A stretch of 5,065 nucleotides of DNA, from positions 1 to 5,065 of the forward strand of contig CANRCS010000080.1 in NCBI GenBank assembly GCA_947629195.1, given 5' to 3'. This document shows positions 1 to 5,065 of the stretch, piece by piece. This DNA comes from an uncultured Bacilli bacterium. Lineage in GTDB: Bacteria; Bacillota_I; Bacilli_A; RF39; UBA660. Position 1 is the stretch's first letter; each line of letters opens with the position of its first letter. The notes beneath the pieces are model-generated. The model did no database searches and was not told where the DNA came from. It saw nothing but the letters and a program-made list of their open reading frames with translations. A program made the position numbers and the translations under genes.

Positions 1-69
1 GATAGTGAATTAAAATATTCAATTAGTTCATATACAAAAAATTTGAAGAAAGAAGGGATAAAAATATGA
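1..69 (+). CDS. 3' end of upstream gene, probably ruvA (Holliday junction helicase subunit RuvA), partial
   Basis: Frame 1 is open from the first base for 22 codons and ends at TGA 67-69, overlapping the ruvB start as ATGA. The other two forward frames contain early stops (TAA at 11-13 in frame 2, TAG at 3-5 in frame 3). The visible tail ends in SSYTKNLKKEGIKI, a short, basic, probably helical end. Inference: ruvA is the usual gene directly upstream of ruvB and often ends by overlap or very close spacing, so this is probably the end of RuvA domain III. The 22 residues do not contain a diagnostic motif, so the identity rests on position alone. The ATGA overlap suggests translational coupling with ruvB. 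Confidence 0.5.
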   Translation, partial: DSELKYSISSYTKNLKKEGIKI

Positions 70-1073
70 ATGATGAAAGAGTAGTTACAAATAAAGAACT
101 TACTGAAGATACATTTGAATCTAGTATAAGACCAGATAGTATTGATGAATATATTGGACAAACAGATGTTAAGGAAAATATTAAAATATTTATAGAAGCT
201 GCTAAAATGCGTAATGAAACTTTAGACCATGTTTTACTATATGGTCCTCCAGGATTAGGTAAAACTACGCTTGCTAATATAATTGCAAACGAATTAGGAA
301 GTAATTTAAAAACTGCAAGTGGACCATCAATTGAAAAAAGCGGTGATTTGGCAGCAGTACTTTCTACATTAGAACCTGGAGATGTATTATTTATTGATGA
401 AATACATAGGATGCCAAGATATATTGAAGAAATATTATATCCTGCAATGGAAGACTTTACACTTGACATAATTATAGGAAGTGATTCTTCAACTAGAAAT
501 ATAAAGATAGATTTACCACCATTTACTTTGGTTGGGGCAACTACAAGGGCAGGGGACTTGACTAGTCCATTAAGAGATAGATTTGGAATAGTCTCTAAAC
601 TTCAATATTACACTATCGAAGAGTTAGAACAAATTATTAAAAGAACTTCTAGAGTTTTAGATGTACCTATAAATGATGATGCTGCAACTGAACTTGCTAA
701 AAGAAGTAGAGGAACTCCAAGAATTGCCAACAGATTATTTAAAAGAGTTCGTGATTTCGCACTTGTAAAAGGTGATGGAACAATTGACATTGATATTGTC
801 AAACTAGCGCTTGGTAGATTAAAAGTCGATGAATTAGGACTTGACGATACAGACTATCAATTATTAAAAGCAATTATAGAAAAATTTAATGGTGGTCCTG
901 TTGGTGTTGAAGCAATTGCATCTTCAATTGGAGAAGAAGTGACAACTATAGAAGATGTATATGAACCATACTTATTGCAAACTGGTTTACTTAAAAGAAC
1001 TTCTAGGGGAAGAATTGCAACAAGAAAAGCATATGAACATTTAAATATAGAATTTCAAGAAAGATTATTTTAA
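66..1073 (+). CDS. ruvB: Holliday junction branch migration ATPase RuvB
   Basis: RuvB is the hexameric AAA+ motor that, loaded by RuvA, pumps DNA through Holliday junctions during recombination and replication-fork repair in the cytoplasm. The 335-residue protein matches the family's usual length. Seen in order: the RuvB-type N-terminal IRPDSIDEYIGQ (21-32), Walker A GPPGLGKTT (60-68), Walker B LFIDEIHRM (108-116, acidic pair D111/E112), sensor 1 GATTRAG (157-163), the arginine-finger segment SPLRDRFG (167-174, finger R170), the sensor 2 region GTPRIANRLFKRVRD (216-230, R219), and the C-terminal winged-helix DNA-binding domain (about 260-325) with TIEDVYEPYL and RTSRGRIATR. All catalytic residues are present. 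Start ATG 66 has a good Shine-Dalgarno GAAGGGA at 52-58 with a 7-nt spacer and overlaps the upstream stop. It is 16 nt from queA, with no terminator between them, so it is probably co-transcribed with queA and tgt. Open frames on the opposite strand here are shadows. Confidence 0.98.
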   Translation: MNDERVVTNKELTEDTFESSIRPDSIDEYIGQTDVKENIKIFIEAAKMRNETLDHVLLYGPPGLGKTTLANIIANELGSNLKTASGPSIEKSGDLAAVLSTLEPGDVLFIDEIHRMPRYIEEILYPAMEDFTLDIIIGSDSSTRNIKIDLPPFTLVGATTRAGDLTSPLRDRFGIVSKLQYYTIEELEQIIKRTSRVLDVPINDDAATELAKRSRGTPRIANRLFKRVRDFALVKGDGTIDIDIVKLALGRLKVDELGLDDTDYQLLKAIIEKFNGGPVGVEAIASSIGEEVTTIEDVYEPYLLQTGLLKRTSRGRIATRKAYEHLNIEFQERLF

Positions 1074-1089
1074 TATAAGGAAGTGTATT

Positions 1090-2127
1090 ATGAAAACAGA
1101 CGATTTTGATTTTGAACTTCCAGAAGAATTAATTGCTCAAACTCCTTTATTAAAAAGGGATGATTCAAGATTATTAATTCTTGATAAAAATACTGGTAAG
1201 ATAAAACATGAAAAATTTAGTAATATTATTAATTATCTTGATAAAAATGATGTATTAGTATTAAATGATACAAAAGTAATTCCTGCTAGACTTATCGGGG
1301 TAAAAAAAGAAACAAATGCAGTAATCGAAGTTTTGCTACTTAATGATAAAGGAAATAATGTTTGGGAGTGTCTTACAAAACCTGCTAAAAGAATAAAAGT
1401 AGGTACAATTGTATCTTTTGGTGATGATAAATTACTACTAGAATGTATAAAAGTAGAAGATGATGGTATAAGAGAATTTAAATTAATATATGATGGGATA
1501 TTAATGGAAATTCTTGATGAACTAGGAAGTATGCCATTACCACCTTATATTCATGAAAAGTTAAAAGATAAAGATAGATATCAAACAGTATATGCAAAAA
1601 ATTATGGTAGTGCAGCTGCTCCAACAGCAGGATTACATTTTACGACAGATTTATTGGACAATTTACAAAAGAAGGGTGTAAAAATATTATTTATTACATT
1701 ACACGTTGGACTAGGAACTTTTAGACCTGTTAAAGTAGATAATGTATTAGAACATAAAATGCATAGTGAAAAATATTCTATGTCCAAGGAAGTTGCAGAT
1801 ACATTAAACAAAGCAAAAGAAGAAGGAAAAAGAATAATAAGTGTTGGTACTACAACAACAAGAACATTAGAAACTGTATATTCAAAATACAATAAATTTA
1901 AAGAGTGTAGTGGGTCTACGGATATATTTATATATCCAGGTTATGAATTTAAGGCAATCGATTCGTTAATTACTAATTTTCATTTGCCAAAATCAACACT
2001 AATAATGCTTGTTAGCGCTTTAGCAGGTAAGGATAATATATTAAATGCATATAAAGAAGCTGTAAATGAAAAATATAGATTTTTCTCTTTTGGAGATAGT
2101 ATGTTTATAACAGATAAGAAATTTTAA
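1090..2127 (+). CDS. queA: S-adenosylmethionine:tRNA ribosyltransferase-isomerase QueA
   Basis: QueA transfers and rearranges the ribosyl part of S-adenosylmethionine onto the 7-aminomethyl group of preQ1 already placed at tRNA position 34, giving epoxyqueuosine. This is the step after Tgt. The 345 residues match the family length (about 340-350). Motifs seen: N-terminal FELPEELIAQTP (8-19), LNDTKVIPARL (58-68), LGSMPLPPYI (145-154), RYQTVYAKNYGSAAAPTAGL (163-182), HVGLGTF (205-211), VGTTTTRTLE (252-261), TDIFIYPGY (277-285), TNFHLPKSTL (295-304) and FFSFGDSMFI (331-340). These conserved blocks make the call secure. ATG 1090 is chosen because the family's N-terminal motif begins there and AAGGAAG lies at 1077-1083, about 8 nt from the start when measured from AAGGA. 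The gap to ruvB is 16 nt and to tgt 13 nt, consistent with one operon. Queuosine needs both QueA and Tgt, so the pairing implies preQ1-based queuosine formation rather than simple queuine insertion. Confidence 0.98.
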   Translation: MKTDDFDFELPEELIAQTPLLKRDDSRLLILDKNTGKIKHEKFSNIINYLDKNDVLVLNDTKVIPARLIGVKKETNAVIEVLLLNDKGNNVWECLTKPAKRIKVGTIVSFGDDKLLLECIKVEDDGIREFKLIYDGILMEILDELGSMPLPPYIHEKLKDKDRYQTVYAKNYGSAAAPTAGLHFTTDLLDNLQKKGVKILFITLHVGLGTFRPVKVDNVLEHKMHSEKYSMSKEVADTLNKAKEEGKRIISVGTTTTRTLETVYSKYNKFKECSGSTDIFIYPGYEFKAIDSLITNFHLPKSTLIMLVSALAGKDNILNAYKEAVNEKYRFFSFGDSMFITDKKF

Positions 2128-2132
2128 AGGAG
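2126..2132 (+). promoter_or_regulatory. Shine-Dalgarno of tgt overlapping the queA stop codon
   Basis: AAAGGAG begins inside the queA TAA stop (2125-2127) and lies 8 nt before the tgt ATG at 2141. Ribosomes terminating on queA cover this site, so queA and tgt translation is probably coupled. The overlap is seen directly. The coupling is inferred. Confidence 0.75.
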
Positions 2133-2140
2133 TATTCATT

Positions 2141-3253
2141 ATGAAAATAAAATATGAATTAATTAAAACTGAAAAAAATACTAAAGCAAGACGTGGTAAA
2201 ATTCACACAAATTATGGTACTTATGATACACCAATGTTTATGCCTGTAGGAACTTTAGCTAATGTTAAAACGTTAACTCCTGAAGAACTTTACGATGTAA
2301 ATAGTGGAATTGTTTTGTCAAATACATATCACTTATGGTTAAGACCTGGTGAAGATATTGTAAGTAAAGCTGGTGGTCTTCATAAATTTATGAATTATAA
2401 TGGTCCAATGCTTACAGATAGTGGTGGATTTCAAGTTTTTAGTTTAGCCAAGTCTAAAGATATTTCAGAAGAGGGTGTTAAATTTAAAAGTCATATTGAT
2501 GGTAAAAGTTTATTTCTAACACCAGAAAAATCTATAGAAATACAAAATAAATTAGATAGTGATATTGCGATGAGTTTTGATGAATGTCCACCTGCAAGTG
2601 CAGATCATGATTATTTAAAAAATAGTATAGAGAGAACTCTTAGGTGGGCTAAAAGGGGTAAAATGGTACATAATAATCCAAATCAAGCGTTATTTGGTAT
2701 AGTACAAGGTGGTCCATATGAAGATTTAAGAAAATGGAGTGCAGAAGAAACTGTCAAATTAGGATTTGATGGTTATAGTATTGGTGGAGTCGCAAACGAT
2801 GGTGAAAGTAAAGAATATATGTATTCTGCAATTGACTATTCCATACCATATTTACCTGAAGATAAAGTTAGATATTTAATGGGAGTAGGAGAACCAATTG
2901 ATATTATCGAAGGTGTAATTAGGGGAGTAGACATTTTTGATTGTGTACTTCCAACAAGATTGGCTCGTCACGGTAATGCTTTTACAAGGAATGGTAAAAT
3001 AAACTTAAGAAATTTAAAGTATAGAGAAGATTTCTCACCAATAGAAGAGGGATGTGATTGTTATACATGTAAAAATTATACAAAAGCATACATAAGACAT
3101 TTAGTAACTTCAAAAGAAGTTTTAGGTGGAAGACTACTATCAATTCATAATATAAGATTTTTAATTAAACTTACTGAAGATTTAAGAAAAGCTATAGAAA
3201 ATGATAATATTTTAGAATTTAAGAATGAATTTTTAAAAAATTATAAAAAATAA
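2141..3253 (+). CDS. tgt: tRNA-guanine(34) transglycosylase Tgt
   Basis: Tgt exchanges guanine 34 in the anticodon of tRNA Asp, Asn, His and Tyr for preQ1, through a covalent tRNA intermediate. The 370-residue TIM-barrel protein is near the bacterial norm (about 370-380). Seen: base-recognition and acid/base DSGGFQVF (93-100; D93, S94), SFDECPP (145-151; D147), GIVQGG (186-191; Q189), catalytic nucleophile segment FDCVLPTRLARHG (266-278; D267), zinc site CDCYTC (C305, C307, C310) plus H336 in SIHN. Residue roles are assigned by analogy with the Zymomonas and E. coli enzymes. Oddity: the loop after GIVQGG reads GGVANDGE (215-222), where my recollection of most bacterial enzymes is GGLAVGE or GGLSVGE, so there is one extra residue and the valine next to the substrate base is replaced. 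All catalytic residues remain, so the enzyme should be active. Location just after queA supports preQ1 as substrate. The start is fixed by a strong AAAGGAG Shine-Dalgarno. Confidence 0.98.
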   Translation: MKIKYELIKTEKNTKARRGKIHTNYGTYDTPMFMPVGTLANVKTLTPEELYDVNSGIVLSNTYHLWLRPGEDIVSKAGGLHKFMNYNGPMLTDSGGFQVFSLAKSKDISEEGVKFKSHIDGKSLFLTPEKSIEIQNKLDSDIAMSFDECPPASADHDYLKNSIERTLRWAKRGKMVHNNPNQALFGIVQGGPYEDLRKWSAEETVKLGFDGYSIGGVANDGESKEYMYSAIDYSIPYLPEDKVRYLMGVGEPIDIIEGVIRGVDIFDCVLPTRLARHGNAFTRNGKINLRNLKYREDFSPIEEGCDCYTCKNYTKAYIRHLVTSKEVLGGRLLSIHNIRFLIKLTEDLRKAIENDNILEFKNEFLKNYKK

Positions 3254-3257
3254 ATAC

Positions 3258-3287
3258 TATTATTTTATACAATGTGATAAAATAATA
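3258..3287 (+). repeat. Perfect 11-bp A/T inverted repeat after tgt
   Basis: The arms 3258-3268 (TATTATTTTAT) and 3277-3287 (ATAAAATAATA) are exact reverse complements with an 8-nt loop (3269-3276). The stem begins 4 nt after the tgt stop codon. It contains no G-C pair and no uninterrupted T-run directly follows it, so it is a poor intrinsic terminator on its own. It could be a weak attenuating hairpin, a bidirectional structure, or chance symmetry in AT-rich DNA. Confidence 0.5.
3275..3283 (+). promoter_or_regulatory. Candidate extended -10 promoter element for nusB
   Basis: TGATAAAAT contains the TGn extension followed by TAAAAT, one mismatch from the sigma-A -10 consensus. No convincing -35 lies 16-18 nt upstream (TACTAT at 3255-3260). 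Transcription would start near 3290, giving a leader of about 40 nt before nusB. It overlaps the right arm of the inverted repeat. In such AT-rich DNA, -10-like words are common, so this is tentative. Confidence 0.3.
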
Positions 3288-3315
3288 TCTGGTTGATTTT
3301 TAAAATAATAACAAT

Positions 3316-3322
3316 AGAGGTG
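3316..3322 (+). promoter_or_regulatory. Shine-Dalgarno that sets the nusB start
   Basis: AGAGGTG ends 6 nt before ATG 3329. It decides between this ATG and an in-frame TTG at 3293, which would add 12 residues unlike the NusB family and has no comparable ribosome binding site. Confidence 0.8.
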
Positions 3323-3328
3323 GTATAT

Positions 3329-3727
3329 ATGAAATTAACAAGAAGTGAAGCAAGAGAAAAAATTATGACATGTTTATATCAAATTTTTATGTATCAAACT
3401 AATAAGATGAATTTTGACATTAAAGATGTTATTAAAGAACAATTAGATATAGAAAATGAATTTGTAAATAAAATAGTATATGGTGTTGTAGAAAAAAAAG
3501 ATGAAATTTTTGAAATAGCAAATAAATATTTAACAGATTGGACGATGGAAAGGCTTAGTAAAATAGATCAAGCAATAATTTGTATTGGAATATATGAATT
3601 ATTGTATACAGATACTCCTGAAATTGTATGTATAAATGAAGCAATAGAACTTGCTAAAAAATATTCAGATGATAGGGTTAGAAAAATGATAAATGGAGTG
3701 TTAGATAAAGTTTATCAAAATAAGTAA
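3329..3727 (+). CDS. nusB: Transcription antitermination factor NusB
   Basis: NusB pairs with NusE (ribosomal protein S10) and binds boxA RNA, promoting antitermination during rRNA transcription. From ATG 3329 the product is 132 residues, typical for a small all-helical NusB. Seen: N-terminal TRSEAREKIMTCLYQ (4-18), the R/K-rich helix that contacts RNA in the family; FVNKIVYGVVE (45-55); DWTMERLSKIDQAIICIGIYELLY (70-93), the signature 'W..eRls.iD.aIl...iYEL' block; VCINEAIELAKKYSDD (100-115); and C-terminal MINGVLDKV (120-128). An in-frame TTG at 3293 would extend the frame by 12 residues but lacks a ribosome binding site and family similarity. It lies 75 nt downstream of tgt, so it may have its own promoter or receive readthrough from the upstream operon. 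An eight-A run (3492-3499) lies inside the coding sequence without disturbing the frame. Confidence 0.95.
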   Translation: MKLTRSEAREKIMTCLYQIFMYQTNKMNFDIKDVIKEQLDIENEFVNKIVYGVVEKKDEIFEIANKYLTDWTMERLSKIDQAIICIGIYELLYTDTPEIVCINEAIELAKKYSDDRVRKMINGVLDKVYQNK

Positions 3728-3765
3728 TATGAAATGAATTGACATTTCATATTTCATTTTTATTT
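3726..3765 (+). terminator. Probable weak intrinsic terminator after nusB
   Basis: Perfect 11-bp stem, 3726-3736 (AATATGAAATG) with 3743-3753 (CATTTCATATT), loop AATTGA (3737-3742), followed by a T-rich tract 3752-3768. The stem begins within the nusB stop codon TAA. It has only two G-C pairs, so its stability is low, but the stem-then-T-tract order fits an intrinsic terminator in an AT-rich genome. Partial readthrough into xseA is plausible. A second ATTTCAT copy (3751-3757) directly after the first (3744-3750) allows an alternative pairing. Confidence 0.5.
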
Positions 3766-3774
3766 ATTAGTTAA

Positions 3775-3803
3775 TTGATTATTATTCAAATATATTATAA
3801 AAT
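3775..3803 (+). promoter_or_regulatory. Candidate sigma-A-type promoter for xseA
   Basis: TTGATT (3775-3780) and TAAAAT (3798-3803) are separated by 17 nt, each close to the -35 and -10 consensus. A start near 3810 would give a leader of about 20 nt ahead of the AGAAGG ribosome binding site (3819-3824) and ATG 3831. The position right after the putative terminator is sensible. The region is almost pure A/T, so chance matches are likely. Confidence 0.4.
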
Positions 3804-3830
3804 TATATATATAAAGTTAGAAGGTGTAGT

Positions 3831-5065
3831 ATGAATCAAGATATGTATATTAGTGTTAGTGACTTAAACAAATATATTAAAGGTAAATTAGATACTGATA
3901 TAAAACTACAAAATATTTATTTAAAAGGTGAAATTTCTAACTTTAAAGCACATTCAAGAGGACATTTTTATTTTACCTTAAAAGATGAAAATAGTAGAAT
4001 TAACGCAATTATGTTTTCTTTTAATGCTTCTAAAATAAAATTTACTCCTGTTGATGGTATGAAAGTTTTAGTTAACGGTAAAATAAGTTTATATGAAGCA
4101 AGTGGTAGTTATCAAATATATGTAAATGATATGATGAGTGATGGACTTGGTAATTTATATATTGCTTATGAACAATTGAAAAAGAAATTAGAAACAGAAG
4201 GTTTATTTGATAAAAAATATAAGAAACGAATTCCAAAAATCCCAAAAAGAATAGGAATTGTCACTGCTCCAACAGGTGCTGCAATTAAAGATATTTTATC
4301 TACAATAAAAAGAAGATTTCCAATATGTGAAACAATTCTTTTTCCTGCACTTGTTCAAGGAGTGGATGCAGCTAAATCAATAGTTAAACAAATTAAAAAA
4401 GCCCAAGAATATGATTTAGACACATTAATAATTGGACGTGGCGGTGGAAGTATAGAAGACTTATGGCCATTTAATGAAGAAGAAGTTGCTAGAGCTATAT
4501 TTGAATGTAAAATACCAATAATAAGTGCAGTTGGACATGAAATTGACTTTACAATAAGTGATTTTGTTGCAGATTTAAGAGCACCAACTCCAACAGGTGC
4601 CGCTGAAATGGCTGTTCCAAATTTTAAAGATATTTTAAATTATATATCACAAGTAAATATAAGATTGAATGAATCAATTAATAAAAAAATAGAATATCTT
4701 AATTTGCACCTTTCTAAAATTAAAGAATCATATATATTAAAAAATCCTATTTCAATTTATGAAATTAAAGAACAAAATTTGGATGTTTTAATTGATAAAT
4801 TAAATAGTAGCATGAAAAACAAATTAGAAACATATAAAATGAAATATAATCAAATTGTATCAAATTATACACTTAATAATCCTAAAAATATATATGATAC
4901 TAAAATAAAACAATTAAAGGATATTATTAGTAATATATCAGTTAAAACAAATAATATAATTCATGATAATAAATTAAAACTTGCTATATATGATGACAAA
5001 AGAATTAGTAAACTAATATTAAATTATGTCAATAATTGTCATGTTAAAATAGACAACATGATAGA
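3831..5065 (+). CDS. xseA: Exodeoxyribonuclease VII large subunit XseA (partial, C-terminus beyond window)
   Basis: XseA is the catalytic subunit of exonuclease VII, which with several XseB copies degrades single-stranded DNA from both ends during repair. The frame is open from ATG 3831 to the window end: 411 codons, against about 450 in E. coli and B. subtilis, so perhaps 30-45 residues are missing. Seen: N-terminal OB-fold (about 5-105) with YISVSDLNKYIK and YLKGEISNFKAHSRGHFYFTLKD-type strand pattern (30-52); catalytic domain from about 125 with KRIGIVTAPTGAA (139-151), GRGGGSIEDLWPFNEE (202-217) and AVGHEIDFTISDFVADL (233-249) followed by RAPTPTGAAE (250-259). H236 and D239 match the conserved essential His/Asp. 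From about 265 the sequence becomes lysine/asparagine-rich helix, the region that forms the long coiled coil binding XseB, and contains a 45-residue repeat. AGAAGG at 3819-3824 supports the start. xseB probably follows outside the window (inference). Confidence 0.96.
   Translation, partial: MNQDMYISVSDLNKYIKGKLDTDIKLQNIYLKGEISNFKAHSRGHFYFTLKDENSRINAIMFSFNASKIKFTPVDGMKVLVNGKISLYEASGSYQIYVNDMMSDGLGNLYIAYEQLKKKLETEGLFDKKYKKRIPKIPKRIGIVTAPTGAAIKDILSTIKRRFPICETILFPALVQGVDAAKSIVKQIKKAQEYDLDTLIIGRGGGSIEDLWPFNEEEVARAIFECKIPIISAVGHEIDFTISDFVADLRAPTPTGAAEMAVPNFKDILNYISQVNIRLNESINKKIEYLNLHLSKIKESYILKNPISIYEIKEQNLDVLIDKLNSSMKNKLETYKMKYNQIVSNYTLNNPKNIYDTKIKQLKDIISNISVKTNNIIHDNKLKLAIYDDKRISKLILNYVNNCHVKIDNMI
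4737..4928 (+). repeat. Two-copy protein repeat in the XseA helical region
   Basis: Residues 303-321 and 348-366 of XseA (bases 4737-4793 and 4872-4928) share the pattern L-x-N-P-x-x-I-Y-x-x-K-x-x-x-L-x-x-x-I at an exact offset of 45 residues (135 nt). Eight positions match identically: L303/L348, N305/N350, P306/P351, I309/I354, Y310/Y355, K313/K358, L317/L362 and I321/I366. DNA identity is only partial, so this is a diverged protein-level duplication or structural periodicity, not a recent DNA repeat. Confidence 0.65.

Noticed and set aside
23..469. Antisense open frame of 148 codons opposite ruvB
   Set aside because: It lies wholly opposite a strongly conserved ruvB, has no matching ribosome binding site that I can see, and its Ser/Leu/Ile-rich translation is what antisense of A-rich coding sequence gives.
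608..802. Antisense open frame of 64 codons opposite ruvB
   Set aside because: Shadow of the real gene; low-complexity composition and no motif.
1602..1892. Antisense open frame of 96 codons opposite queA
   Set aside because: Shadow of conserved queA motifs; no independent support.
1074..2140. preQ1 riboswitch or other regulator controlling queA/tgt
   Set aside because: Only 16-nt and 13-nt gaps flank queA, too short for an aptamer; any leader would lie upstream of the window.
3293..3328. TTG start extending NusB by 12 residues
   Set aside because: The extension does not look like NusB, there is no ribosome binding site before the TTG, and ATG 3329 has AGAGGTG at good spacing plus the family's N-terminal motif.
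3492..3499. Eight-A run inside nusB as a programmed slippage site
   Set aside because: The frame encodes normal NusB on both sides, and such runs are expected for Glu-Lys-Lys codons in AT-rich genes; nothing indicates an alternative product.
3791..3813. TA-rich alternating tract upstream of xseA as a repeat or origin element
   Set aside because: Short simple A/T sequence of the kind expected in promoters and spacers of this composition; no iterons or DnaA-box-like words nearby.
66..5065. Alternative genetic code with TGA as tryptophan, considered because of the very low GC content
   Set aside because: All six tryptophans seen (QueA 92, Tgt 66/169/199, one in NusB, XseA 212) are TGG and no TGA interrupts any of the five main genes.

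Overview
The window is a tightly packed run of conserved bacterial housekeeping genes, all on the + strand. Base composition is strongly AT-rich (very roughly 28% GC, judged by eye from a few lines). Shine-Dalgarno sequences are strong, codons are A/T-ending, and protein motifs are of the Firmicutes/Bacillota kind. All six tryptophans in the readable proteins are TGG and no reading frame is crossed by TGA, so the standard bacterial code applies and a TGA=Trp Mollicute code is unlikely. I cannot name the organism below 'low-GC Bacillota or a relative'.

Layout. Bases 1-69 are the last 22 codons of an upstream gene, probably ruvA by position. It overlaps the next start as ATGA. ruvB (66-1073), queA (1090-2127) and tgt (2141-3253) follow with gaps of only 13-16 nt, so bases 1-3253 look like one transcriptional unit. 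A 75-nt spacer (3254-3328) holds a perfect but all-A/T inverted repeat and a possible extended -10 element. nusB comes next, with its start best placed at 3329. A 103-nt spacer (3728-3830) holds a hairpin with a T-rich tail (likely a weak intrinsic terminator) and a candidate promoter. xseA starts at 3831 and runs off the right end with 411 codons visible. No RNA gene, mobile element, CRISPR array or gene-free stretch over 300 bases is present.

Functions. RuvB (with RuvA) is the motor for Holliday-junction branch migration. Tgt and QueA are consecutive enzymes of queuosine tRNA modification: Tgt inserts preQ1 at G34 of tRNAs with GUN anticodons, and QueA converts it to epoxyqueuosine. The ruvAB-queA-tgt order is a widespread conserved cluster. 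NusB is a transcription antitermination factor and XseA is the large subunit of exonuclease VII. The pair nusB...xseA is also a known neighbourhood, but here it follows tgt directly.

I found no evidence of a new biological system. The points most worth a second look are a one-residue-longer, altered GG-x-x-(V)-GE base-recognition loop in Tgt, a 45-residue internal repeat in the XseA helical region, the two spacer palindromes that overlap possible promoter elements, and the joining of two normally separate housekeeping clusters.
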